A stretch of 64,000 nt of DNA from the NCBI RefSeq assembly GCF_901709675.1, contig NC_051096.1:372001-436000 (forward strand), written 5' to 3'. Under the pieces are notes generated by a model that did not search any database, was not told the DNA's origin, and saw only the letters and a list, made by a program, of their open reading frames with translations. The translations under genes were made by a program, and so were the position numbers. This stretch comes from Syngnathus acus (taxonomy: Eukaryota > Chordata > Actinopteri > Syngnathiformes > Syngnathidae). Positions 42,678 to 53,289 of the stretch are shown one piece after another; the stretch's first letter is position 1; each line of letters starts with the position of its first letter.

Positions 42678-43690
42678 TTAATATTTTTTTGTGGCCCCCT
42701 GGGCCTTTGGTTTAAGCATACGTGTTTCATCTGTGAACCACGGAGTAGGCAATCTACGGCGGGTTTTCAGACGTAGCAGCGCCACAGAGTCGATGGCATT
42801 TAACAATGTCGCATTGAATTCATTTGTAAGATTATCAATACAGCCGATATATGCGGGAAATATGGCAGTTGCCGGCGACAGTAACTCAGACAGCACAGTT
42901 GCAGTCATGGAGTTAATATTACGGCTGCTATAATTCTGATTGCTCTCTTGTCTTTGACAAAGAACTAAAATTTCAAATTTTATTAAGTAATGATCAGACA
43001 AAACAGTAGTGTCTGGCAGTACCGTTATATTTGAGGTTGCAAGTCCTCGGGATAATACCAGATCTAAGGTATTTCCATTCTTATGCGTTGTTGCCTGTAC
43101 GGCTTGCATAAAACCAAATGTATCAGTTAAAGTCTGAAACGCCGAAGTAAGTGGCTCTGACGGTAAATTCATGTGGATATTGAAATCGCCCATGATTATT
43201 ATAGTATCCGCATTTGTCACTAGATCAGCTACGAATTCTGAAAATTCATCCTGGAAGCCAGAGTAAGCCCCGGGTGGACGGTAAATAACAGCAAGATAAA
43301 ATGACGGTAAAGCGGTGGATCGGACAGTGAGAACTTCAAATGTTTTAAATACGTTAATCGAATGAGGCCTGAATCTAAGCTCGGAATTTGAGATGAGGGC
43401 GACACCCCACCCTTTTTTCGAGGACGCGCCACATGCGAGCTCACAAAATTTGGAGGCGAGGCCTCGTTAAGCGGCAGCAGTTCATTAGGTTTTAACCAGG
43501 TCTCGCAAAGACCAAAAACGTTTAGATTATGTTCCGTGATGAGGTCATTAACGAGAACTGCTTTCATATGAAGCGATCTAATATTAAAACCGAGTTTAAG
43601 TGTAATCGGTCGATCAGGGTTCGTATCTATCGAAGGGTTTTTAAACGAAATGCGAGTAAGATTGTGTTCTCTAGGCCTGACATCACCTCT
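42678..43690 (-). pseudogene. L2 LINE endonuclease domain
   Basis: Minus-strand LKLGFNIRSLHMKAV and LNVFGLCETWL (43500-43640) begin the EEP endonuclease. IIMGDFNIHM, NTLDLVLSRG and VLSDHYLIKF (42960-43205) hold the later catalytic motifs (GDFN, SDH). One frame change near 43400 separates the halves. Confidence 0.8.
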
Positions 43691-43998
43691 CAAATGTTTA
43701 TTACCATGGGAATTTGATAGTAAATATTTGTTACACATGTAAAATGATCTGAAACAGGCACCGTTTCATCAGCGATACCAGTCGGGGTGGAGTGATTGGA
43801 TTTGTCTCCTACCCCAGTAGAAAGTGTGTTCACGTGTACTGTAGCACTATTCAAACTGTGACGCTCTAGTCTACACAAGGAGCTATGTGCATGCTGGAAG
43901 TCTAGCCTAGCGCTAGTTAATTTTAACTTAACAGACTCCAAACCCATCCTAACAGGTGGTCTAATCACCTGTGCCCCGGCCTGCTCTAAAGTAACCTG

Positions 43999-44759
43999 TC
44001 ATGAGTGGCTCAAACAGTAATCTATATTCTTAGAAAGAGTGAAGGCACCTTCACGGTTAGGATGAAGGCCGTCCTTCCTTAGCAGGTCGGGGCGGCCCCA
44101 GAAGGAGGACCAGTTATCTATAAAATACAGTCCCTGCTTTTTACAGAACCCAGCCATCCATCGATTAAGGGAGACTAATCTACTAAACTTCTTATCAGTG
44201 CCTCTCCCAGGCAGGGGGCCAGAGACAAATACTCGATGCCGACTCATCTTTCTGGCGAGATCACAAGTCCTCGCTATGTTTTTCTTTGTGATCTCTGATT
44301 GTCTCATCCTATCATCATTGGCGCCGACGTGTATCACTATGTCCGAGTAGCTAGTGTTGTTGGAACTACGCTGTTGACTAGGCCTATTGCGAGTCAGCTC
44401 CCTAAGATTAGCTTCTATGTCGGGTGCTCTGCCCCCAGGAATACACATTACCGTGGCTGGATTTTTAAGTGTAATATTTCGGGTAATGGTGTCACCTATG
44501 ACCAAAGTGCGAGGGCCAGTAGACCGAGATGACTTTGGCTATGCGTCTTACCTGGCTCATCGTGATTAGCAAGCCGCTTGGGGCTAATGCTAACTGGGCT
44601 AGCGGGCTGACTACAGTCCACGTCTGTGTCCACCAGATCTACTGTTATCGCACTATTTTGCTCTAGCTGGCGGACACGTCCCTCTAGCAGGGACAACCTC
44701 TCTAAGAGAAGGGTGCAGTTGGTGCACGAAGCCGTACAAACCTCTTGATCCGCAGCCAT
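43999..44759 (-). pseudogene. L2 LINE ORF1: coiled coil and SGNH esterase-like domain
   Basis: From 44759 the frame reads a Cys-containing start, a leucine heptad segment (LLLERLSLLEGRVRQLEQ) and an acidic linker. After a frameshift near 44540 follows an SGNH-hydrolase-like domain: VIGDTITRN (block I), HVGANDDRM (block III) and DGLHPN (block V). In block I the expected nucleophile Ser of GDS is Thr here. Such ORF1 esterases are known in CR1/L2 elements. Confidence 0.75.
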
Positions 44760-44946
44760 ACTTTATGTGTCCGATGATCGACGGTAAACAAACGGCCGCG
44801 AAGCCTCCGCTCACTCTCTTCCTTCACACACTTCCCACAAACAGTTGTCAGTGTGACGCCAGACTCTGGTGTCACAACATTGATGGGACACATTTTGCTC
44901 AAGAACATTTGCGGGTTGGCTTTTACACTGGAAAGGCAAAACACGT

Positions 44947-45700
44947 GAATTTAACTGAATTGAATTCCTTTATTGTCACTGTTAACGCAGTGTTAACTGT
45001 GAAAATCAGTTTGGCAGCTCCTCATGGCAGGTCATGTATATATGTATATAAAACAACATAAAATACAGATAAAATGCAATCTTAGGTCAGTCTTCGCAAG
45101 GGATGAGCAGGGGTGGGGTGATGATTTTAACAGCCTGATGAAAAAAGCTGTTGCTCAATCTTGAAGTTCTCGATTTTAAAAAGCGGTCTCAAAAAAAGTC
45201 TGTTGTTTGGTCGGCTCTGAAGACAGCAGGGCCCTCTAGCTCAATAGCCGCGTTGGGGATGCAATGGTCCAGCCAGGACTCCGCGACAACCAGACACAGC
45301 ACTCCAGACCATGAGATGTGCTCCGCTCGTCCATCCCGTTGGTCATCGACCGGGCGTCAGCAAGAAAGTGGCTGGGGACGACTGGCCTGCACGGGCCAGC
45401 TTTTAGCTTGGCTGCTAGTCCTCCTCCTTCGCCCCGCTTCCGCCTTCCATGTGCGCGCCGCCCGCGCCACTCCAGCAGCGGGGACCGCCGAATCCCCGGG
45501 GGAATCGTGTTCAAGAGAATGAAGTTCTTTTGCGGGCAGAAGGTGTTTACTGCGACCGACAACAGTTCCGCTCTGCTGTATTGCACATGAGTACTAAAAA
45601 TGTTACAAGAAAAGTTACAAAAAAAAGTTACAAAACTGCCAACAGCTGAGGAGCGCCGGGCCGCTGCGTCTGTGCGCGCCGCCATCTAGCTCCGCCACTT
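44947..45700 (-). mobile_element. L2/CR1-group LINE with internal deletion
   Basis: The left part (44955-45170) is a LINE 3' end (aattcctttattgtcactg). The right part (45180-45685), read on the minus strand, is the start of ORF2 up to the endonuclease (GRRKRGEGGGLAAKLKAG, SMTNGMDE, AIELEG). Everything between is missing. Confidence 0.6.
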
Positions 45701-46600
45701 ACATGGCAAAAGCTCAAAAAAACACTTGATTTGCAATCAGCGCGAGACAGGCGAAGGATGGTGGCTGACTTGCAAGGTTTGACCTTACACGGTTTCAGAG
45801 ACGCACAATTGGCCAAAAGTACTTTCGGACTTAGTTTACACTAAAAAAACTGTTCAAACAGAAGAGCCTTTGACACTGAAATACCAGATGTCGCCCTCCC
45901 TCCCACCACAGCACATTTGATCTACCAGCAAAATTCCCACAGAGAATGAAAGTGAGTGCGTGCGTAAAGAGCAACAACTATGAAAGCTCTGCTCTTTTAG
46001 GACAGACTCAACTCAGCCAAACCTGTTCGGGAGGCCTTTGAGTGAGCAAAAACGTGACAAGTGAGGCCATGCGAGAATGCCAAGTGGCCCATCACTGTGG
46101 ACCCTTCTTGCGTCTGCGACGTTTTAGGTTCCAGGTGGTTCTGCTCCAATTGTTCTTCCAGATAAGAGTGGATCGTAATTCAAGCTGCGCCCCTGGGGAA
46201 CAAGGGGTGAGCTTTTTAGTATGTGTGCGTGTGTGCGCAAAAACAACTCCCCCAATGGCCGTGTTTGCTGCATGTGGTCAACAACAGGCAGAATTTCACA
46301 GCGTGTTGTCACGGCAGTGTGGTCAAGGCCTGCGCGGCCATGAGCGTTTTGACGGGCAAGGCAGTGGGCGCACCAGAGACCCAGACGCAAAGCAGAAACA
46401 GCCGAGGTCCGTTTCGCCTGCGAGACAGGTAAAAAGTCTGCGCCCCCTTCCGTCCAAAGTACGACACCATCCGCATGAAGAAATTAATTACGCGGCTGTC
46501 ATGAAATTATTACATTTGAAGCAAAGACAAAGTCGATGTTCTTGACGCAGGAATCTGACACTCGCTCGCTGGCGCGCTCTCGCGCTCGGTGACATTTGGG
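45700..46600. other. intergenic region upstream of the secreted-protein pair
   Basis: No coding exon, repeat boundary or RNA gene was recognised. The last 100 bp contain short inverted CTCGCT/GCGCTC runs near the TATA box. Confidence 0.4.
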
Positions 46601-46603
46601 CAG

Positions 46604-46612
46604 ATATATAAG
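46604..46612 (+). promoter_or_regulatory. TATA box of secreted-protein gene 1
   Basis: atatataag lies 73 bp before the ATG at 46685, so transcription should start near 46635-46642. The leader would be very short. Confidence 0.6.
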
Positions 46613-46684
46613 CGGCAGCGCGAGGCACGGCAAGTCAGACCATTTGTGATCAGGAGAGAAGCGGGGGACCTTTGTGACCTCAGC

Positions 46685-47927
46685 ATGCTGAGCAGGTAGG
46701 TCTGCCCTCCCACAATGCAACTCTTCAGCCACACACGGCAGGGTCTTTGCGGGTTCACGGTTAGCAATCTCCCTCAGGAGCGAAGCCACCCAAATGAAGC
46801 CTTCCAAAGACAAAAGTCAGCGTACTGCAGCGCGACACACAGAAAGCAAGGGAGCAGCCGCGGCCAAGCAGGTTGGCAACAGCTACGAGTGGAAGCTTGA
46901 CAAGGTTCATGTGGCCTGCAGAAACGCGCTCCCGGTCCTCCTCTGGGCGGCCACGTTGGCGGCACTGGCGCATGGAGACATGGGCGCCGATGGTCAGTTG
47001 ACAACCGGTCCCAGTTGTCGACAGGCTTCTGTCTTTCTCATTGCTCGATATGTCTGCTCCTCAGACTCGGCGTCCGATGAACTTTCTACAGGTGAGTGAA
47101 ATATGTCCACACCTGCCGCCAATAGAGCGGAAGGAGGGCAGATGATTGGCCGTAGGGGGAGACAAAGTTTGGCTCTCGCCCACGCACACATCATCGACTC
47201 TTTTGTTTCTCTGCAGCTCCCGAAGCCAATCAGCTTGTCGGTACGTTTCATTTGGGCAGACAGCTGGGAGTGGTGTCCCACCATTTGTCCGCACGTCACT
47301 TCCTTTCTTGGACCACGTGATGATTCTTGATTTGCTTTCCAGAAGCTGCAACGCTGACAGACAATGGCGCCCAAGTGGAAGAAGGTCAGATCCTCTTCAA
47401 AGTGTCTTTTGTGCCCCATTTTCCACTCGGCAGACAATTGAGACGAGGCGAGCGCTGCCCTCACCTCAGCAGCTGTCGTTGCTAATTTGCCGCGTCACTT
47501 CAGGGACATTTCAGTAGACGTAGATTCGGAGTGAATTTAGCTGTGAAAAGCCGGAGAATTCCTTCTGCCGTTGTTCATTTCCTTTCCGAGTTCAAGGAGT
47601 GGCGCCGGACAAAGCTGAATGCTATCGACGACTCATTCAATCATCTGGCAAAATGCTAAGACGTTTTTTTCAGATGACGAGGGTCCGGACAACGTGCCCA
47701 AGGAGAACTTGAGCTCTCCTCCGGCTAAAGGTCCAATCCCGGCCTCCAGGGTGGGTAGTATTGGTGGCGCTGCCAACAGTCCGGATGTGCGTCCTCGAGC
47801 CAAAGTGGCAACAAGGAATGGAGCATCCAAAAGGAAAGCCAAAGCAGGCTTGTCGTCCCGTGTGAAGAAGGGCAACGAGCGCACCCTCTCGCATACTCGC
47901 TCGGCCGTGGCAACGCTTCAAGCTTGA
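46685..47927 (+). CDS. secreted protein gene 1, 142 residues, basic tail, unrecognised
   Basis: Six exons: 46685-46695, 46922-46992, 47065-47091, 47217-47240, 47343-47384, 47674-47927. All borders are GT/AG and the summed length (429 nt) ends exactly on TGA. Residues 1-22 (MLSRNALPVLLWAATLAALA + HG) form a clear signal peptide, so the product enters the secretory pathway. Exons 3-5 are 27, 24 and 42 nt and symmetric in phase 1; they encode short acidic or neutral stretches (DSASDELST, APEANQLV, EAATLTDNGAQVEE). The last exon starts acidic, then turns Pro/Gly/Ser-rich and strongly basic (RPRAKVATRNGASKRKAKAG). There are no cysteines and no known domain. The exon plan equals that of the neighbour at 48494. 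Function unknown; an intrinsically disordered extracellular protein is likely. SCPP-type genes were considered, but those use phase-0 introns. Confidence 0.75.
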
Positions 47928-47928
47928 C

Positions 47929-47934
47929 AATAAA
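47929..47934 (+). terminator. polyadenylation signal of gene 1, one base after the stop codon
   Basis: AATAAA starts two bases after the TGA (47925-47927), and a GT-rich stretch follows at 47953-47975. The 3' UTR would be only about 20-30 nt. Confidence 0.7.
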
Positions 47935-48399
47935 ATAGTCCAACTTTGCAATTTTTTGTTTGTGTGGCTCTGTTCTGACTCTTGCAAGAGAATCACGAGC
48001 ACCGAAAATGGTGGCGACCTCATGCAGCTTTGGACTTGCAATGACGTTTATGATGTTGTTTTGACAAACAACTCACACTTAGACCACATGGTTGTTTTGG
48101 TGACTGTGAATGAGCTCAAAAATGTCCAAACGTTGCATTTTAGCACGCTTGCTCGATGAGTACAACTTGTCCTCAACTGGTGTTGAGTCCTGTCGTGCAG
48201 TCTTCTCGCCTCTTGCGTTTTACTCTTGTTGCGTCCCATCTCCGACTCGGGTCTCGACTCGGCGTCATGTCGCCTCTGGTCTTCCGTCAGCGCCGTCCTG
48301 TCTTCCGGTGCCGTCTTTCCTCCAGTCTCGTCTCCGGCCGGCACGCAGGTGCTCGGATGGGTGGAGCGGGATGAGGCGGGGCCAGGGCCGAAGCCAGCC

Positions 48400-48407
48400 C
48401 ATAAAAG
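48400..48407 (+). promoter_or_regulatory. TATA box of secreted-protein gene 2
   Basis: cataaaag lies about 87 bp before the ATG at 48494, similar in spacing to gene 1. Confidence 0.55.
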
Positions 48408-48493
48408 CTTCCCGTGTCTTCTGCAAGCTTCCAGTTGAGCTCGTGTGAAATTGGAGCTGCGACCCACTGAAATCGTCTGCGCCTTCAGGAAAA

Positions 48494-50024
48494 ATGTTCC
48501 CACGGTGAGTTGACTTGGTCAACTTATTGAGCTGATGCAAGGTCCTAATTCCTCCTTTGTCAACTTGCCTGCAAAATCAGTAGCAGCGCGCTAACAATCT
48601 TCCAGGTCAGCTAAGTTGGGCTTTTGGACCGGGACGGGACGGAAGACAACCGATGGCGGCTTCCAAAAGACAAATGCTTTTTTGGTCTCTCGACGTGATC
48701 TCTCTACGTCGAAGGCCTCGAGCTCGCCTTGTCCGTCTTATGGTCCACTTTTGAAATGGCAATAGACGCGTAGACTGCACGCTGGGCTTACAGTTTGGCT
48801 CAGAGGCTGCCTTGTTTATTTGGGATGTTTTCCGAGCTTGTTCTGCATCTGAGCGTCTTTCGATGTTCATCGTGTGTCTGCCTCTACCACGTGTGTGCGC
48901 GTATTACAATGGCGTTCATTATGTGTGCTTGACCATGTTGTGCCCATGCGTAACCATGTTCATTATGTGAGGCTCAGTGACGTGTCCTGTATGTGTGTGC
49001 ACGCATCACAATAGTGTTCTTTATGCGTACCTGCGTGCGTGCGTGTTGCAGGCGCGTCACACCGCTTCCGACAGTGCTCCCAACACTGCTCCCGCTGGTA
49101 ACTCTTGCCGCGCTGAGCCTGTCTGCTCCACTTGCACTTCCTGGTAAGAGACGACCCATGCCACGTCACTCGCGTAGTGGCCTTTGTAGACAAGTCGTGC
49201 TCATCACTTGATTGGCGGTCCAAACGACAAGCCATTGGCTGAACCGTTTTGTTTGTTGATTTCGAGACCATTCCAATTCGTTGTACAACGGGAATAAAGG
49301 TATTCTATTCTCTTGATGATGTTACAATGCCAACAATTGTACAAGGAAATGTGATTTATGTTGCAGACAAAAGTGCGGCGCTGCTCGCTCCCCTTGATGG
49401 TAATTTGCATTTGGATGCAACACACACACACGCATGCCTCAAAGTGAGAAACGCAAGACAGATGGGGTTGTTGTCTTGAATAGGAATAGCTATAAATAAG
49501 ATTTTAGCCACTCTTAATGGTACTGCTTATCAATCCGGTGCCTTAACTGTACTTCTTAGCTGTACTTTTTGGTGAAAGTATTAAATTGAGTTTTTGTAAA
49601 TAAATGGACTTGTCTTGCAACTACAATGTAATATGATTTTAATTTATTATTATTATTGGGCGGCTCGGTGGCGCAATGGGTAGCACGTCCGCCTCACAGT
49701 TAGGAGGATGCGGGTTCGATTCCACCTCCAGCCCTCCCTGTGTGGAGTTTGCATGTTCTCTCCGGGCCCGCGTGGGTTTTCTCCGGGCACTCCGGTTTCC
49801 TCCCACATCCCAAAAACATGCTTGGTAGGCCGATTGCGCACTCCAAATTGTCCCTAAGTGTGAGTGCGAGTGCGAAGGGTTGTTTGTCTCTGTGTGCCCT
49901 GCGATTGGCTGGCAACCGGTTCGGGGTGTCCCCCGCCTACTGCCCGATGACGGCTGGGATAGGCTCCAGCACACCCGCGACCCCCGTGGGGACGAGGCGG
50001 TACAGAAAATGGATGGATGGATGG

Positions 50025-50056
<32 letters not shown>

Positions 50057-53029
50057 CTATCCTTCCATCCATTCATTCATTTTCTGTGTCGCTTGTCCCC
50101 AAGGGGCCGCGGGCTTGCTGGAGCCTATCCCAGCAGTCATTGAGCAGTGGGCAGGGGACACCCTAAATCGGTCGCCAGCCAATCGCAGAGACACAGAGAC
50201 GAACAACCATCTGCACTCGCACTCACACCTACAGGCAATTTTGGAGTGGTCAATCAGCCTACCTTACATGTTTCTGGGATGTGGGAGGAAACCGGAGTGC
50301 CCGGAGAAAACCCACGCAGGCACGGGGAGAACATGCAAACACCCGCACCCTCTGAACTGTGTGACGGACGTGCTAACCAATGCACCACCATGCCACCTTA
50401 TTATTATTGGTGTCGGACTTCTCCCGATCCAAATAACATTAGGAAAACAACGGGGCAATACGGCACGACGAACGTTTCTCTCGACTGCTACGCATGGAGT
50501 CGTCACATGATCGCAGGGCGCTACGTTAGAACGGGGAGGAGTCACAGGGACGAGTCACGGGTGACGCCCGGCCAAATGGCTGGTTCACCTCCAATTGTCA
50601 TCCCGTAACTTAGACAGACATCTTCATTTGAACATGTACCGAGTGTCCACTATGTTTTGGTCTTGTAGGAAAAGCGACAAGACAAGCGGTGACGTCACTG
50701 CCAGGTAGGCACACCTCAACTTGAGATGGATGCCCCCCCCCGCCCCCCCCCCCAACATGTTGCTTTCTGCCCGCGGTGGCGGAGCCTCATCCAAACGCAA
50801 ATTTAAAAACTATCTCTGCTGATGTGTGTCACGTGGTTTTAGCATTGGCCACATCCGCGTGTATCTCTGCTGTTCTTCCATCGGCTTTCCCTTTGGTAAC
50901 CGAGCGTTGAAACAAAGGCTCACGAGCAAATAGCATTAAGAGCAGATGGTCCAAACCTTGGCAATGTCATCTGTATCTCTTGCAGCTGCCGCTGAGTCCG
51001 GCGACACATCTAATTCTCCAGGTTAGAGAGTGCTTTTGGATGGCTTTGGGTGTCTTTGCTGCTGTTCACTAAGAAGGTTTGTGTCCACAGATGGCGACGA
51101 CTCCCAAGGACAAGCCCAAGGTAGAGTCTGAGGTTGTCGTCATCGTCACCTACTTGTCGAATGGTTCAAACGAATCCGGCCATTATTTTTGTGTCCATCA
51201 GCACAACCAAACAATGAGGATCTTTACCGAATGGACCGTGAAGGTCTGATTCTTCAAAGTCACCTGTAGCACGCCCACTCCTTATGTGCTTCTTTTGTGA
51301 CTTGACCAAGTGTCCCATTTATGTCCACAGGTGCATCTGATGCTCCGGATTCAGGTAGCGCTGTGTCTCCTTCAGCTGGGTCAGGCAGAAATCCATTCTT
51401 GACGGGTAAAACAGAAACAACATTAACGACATTTGATCTTTCAAGTCAGTGTGTGTGCTCACATCAAGACTGCTTGGGCAACTTCCAAGAACTTTTACCA
51501 AGGGCCCTTTGGAAAAAGCCTAGCCAAACGTGTAGGCATGCTCACATGTGTGGAGTACTGACTCGTTGGTCTATGCTTCTGACATCAACATGCCAACTCA
51601 CCATATCTCCACAGATGGAGCTGCTGAAGGCCCTGCCGTGTCAGTTACAGAAAGCAAAGGTACTAGTGTAACATCTACTTTGTCTAGTCAAGTCTGTAAA
51701 CCACTGGAACCTTTTACACTTAAACACAAAATGAGGACAGTCGTGGAAAAAATGGTCTGTTTTTGGACAGTTGCAGAGTCTGCTGAATCTGCAGGTTACA
51801 TAAAGTCACACGGGTCCGCAGAGTCATCAGAGTCTGTGGATATACAAGAGTCCGTAGAGTCATCAGAGTCTCCGGATATACAAGAGTCCGCAGAGTCCGC
51901 AGAGACATCAGAGTTCGTGGATATACAAGGGTCTGCAGAGTCATCAGAGTCAGCAGATCTACAAGAGTCCACAGAGTCATCAGAGTCTGTGACTATGCAA
52001 AAGTCCACAGAGTCATCAAAGTCTGTGGCTCTGCAAGAGTCCGCAGAATCACACAAGTCTGCAGAATCAGCAGAGTCTGTGGCATCACTAGAATCTGCTG
52101 AATCATCAGAGTCAGCTGAATCAGCTAAGTCTGCAGAGTCAGCTGAGTCAGCAGAATCATTCGAGTCTGCGGAGTCGCCAGAGTCTGCTGATTCAGCAGA
52201 GCCCAAGGACTCACCAGAATTAACAGAGTCCCGAGAGTTGACGGAATTGCTCTACTCTGTGAAATTCTCCCAATTGGAAATGGGTCAGTTGCTAGTTTAT
52301 CATCAACTGATACCCTAAACCAGATCGAGTCATTGACATGCTGTGCTGTGCAAGTTAAAGATTCTGCTACCTTCTGTCATCAGAGTCAAGTTCAGAGGCG
52401 GGCAAGGACAGTGAAAAGAAGACGAGCAGTGATTCTGAGCCAGGGGACACTATTGACGACGGCGGCAATGGGCTTGACCCGATGGCTGCATTCGGCTTGG
52501 AGGACGGAGGTGAGGTGGGAGCCGAGGTCTGGACGGTGGGATGGACATTCGGGCACAGAAAAGAAACCAGATAGCACAAATTAACTTTTCTGACAAGTCA
52601 GACGCGATGGAGGAGGAGGAGATCAGAGAGGAAGATGAAACCTCTTCCAAGGATGACAAGGGATCTGATGCAAATGTTGGCACGGCGGACGCTGAGCTTG
52701 GCGTGGACGACATCAAGGCGGGGAATAATGATCAAGACCCCAAAGAGAGCTCCCAAATCTTTGACTCCACTGAGGGTGACAAAAACGTGCCAAAATTAGG
52801 TTGTCCAACTTCAAATCATACTCTGACCTTGCTCGTTTGTGGCTATTTTTACTACAGCAACTCTTGTCGAGAAGTCGGACGCGACACCCTCCCACCTCAG
52901 GGTAAAGCTAAGTGCTCTCATGTGACACTTGAACTTTGAAATCCACAAGAAAGATGATGAGAAGGCATTGATCCTGAATATTCGACTTGTCTTTTTCTTT
53001 ATCCAGGAGTGACTTTGAGCACCGACTAA
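48494..53029 (+). CDS. secreted acidic Ser/Glu-repeat protein gene 2, about 426 residues, unrecognised
   Basis: Exons: 48494-48504, 49052-49143, 49367-49399, 50669-50704, 50986-51021, 51091-51120, 51202-51243, 51331-51405, 51615-51659, 51777-52283, 52384-52509, 52602-52799, then 52858- or 52875-52901, and 53007-53029 with TAA. Every internal exon from the third to the twelfth is a multiple of three and phase 1. Residues 1 to about 28 (MFPRRVTPLPTVLPTLLPLV...) are a signal peptide. Exons 3-9 are microexons of 30-75 nt. Exon 10 encodes 169 residues of 12-residue repeats built on ESAESSES, with many Ser-x-Glu sites of the kind phosphorylated by the secretory kinase Fam20C. Exons 11-12 are Asp/Glu/Ser/Lys-rich (EEEEIREEDETSS). 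It resembles acidic biomineral or matrix phosphoproteins (otolith Starmaker-like, SIBLING-like) in composition only. The last two exons are uncertain; both acceptor choices give the same total length. Confidence 0.7.
49657..50030 (+). mobile_element. tRNA-headed SINE with (GGAT)n tail, in an intron of gene 2
   Basis: Head ggcggctcggtggcgcaatg with B-box gggttcgattcc, body ctccctgtgtggagtttgca ... gggataggctccagcac, tail aaaatggatggatggatgg followed by (att)n. It lies between gene 2 exons 3 and 4. Confidence 0.9.
50060..50400 (-). mobile_element. SINE of the same family, opposite orientation
   Basis: The plus strand starts with the complement of the tail (atccattcattcattttctg) and the body in reverse (gctggagcctatcccagca). 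It ends near 50400 with a degraded head. It faces the copy at 49657, so the intron can form a hairpin. Confidence 0.85.
51807..52205 (+). repeat. coding minisatellite, 36-bp unit grading into 9-18 bp units
   Basis: Units such as gagtccgcagagtcatcaga with gtggatatacaa recur about seven times every 36 bp, then shorten to gcagagtca-type units. All lie in frame within exon 10 of gene 2. The minus strand is also open over this stretch and would encode Asp/Ser repeats. Confidence 0.9.
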
Positions 53030-53262
53030 GAGGGTGAGCTCGTCGTTCTCAAGATGGGAATAGACTTCAAATAGCGCCATCATCGTATATGACGAGTACG
53101 CTTTGTGTTTGCAGAAGAAAGCATAAGCGTGGGACTGCCTGGCATACCTTGACCGTGATGACTTCCCATATGGATGGCTTGTGTCTTTGAGGCCTTTTCA
53201 AGTGTTCCGAATGAACATGTACATACGCGTCTATCGTGTCGCGATCGTAGTCAATATTGGCC

Positions 53263-53268
53263 AATAAA
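53263..53268 (+). terminator. polyadenylation signal of gene 2
   Basis: ccAATAAAg, about 235 bp after the predicted stop at 53029, followed by a GT-rich stretch (gtgtccttgttctt). Confidence 0.6.
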
Positions 53269-53289
53269 GTTGGAATAGTCACGTGTCCT

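Larger units (their letters stand above)
38170..44775 (-). mobile_element. L2-type LINE, near full length, multiply interrupted
   Basis: Minus-strand order from right to left: ORF1 (coiled coil plus esterase-like domain), endonuclease, reverse transcriptase, C-terminal domain, 3' UTR. Insertions are the SINE at 42027-42345 and hAT copies at 40894-41503, 38705-39514 and 39523-39758. Frameshifts exist in ORF1 and ORF2. The architecture (esterase-bearing ORF1) is that of fish L2/CR1-clade elements. Confidence 0.8.

Noticed and set aside
49740-50510. 256-codon plus-strand open frame
   Set aside because: It consists of two SINE copies and a simple repeat; not a protein gene.
51777-51794. 18-nt mini exon ending at the gttaca site within gene 2 exon 10
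   Set aside because: The frame stays open through the following repeats and the donor is weak, so one long exon is simpler.
46685-53029. Assigning the secreted pair to the SCPP family or naming gene 2 starmaker
   Set aside because: Composition is similar, but SCPP introns are phase 0 whereas these are phase 1, and no sequence identity to a named protein could be established by eye.
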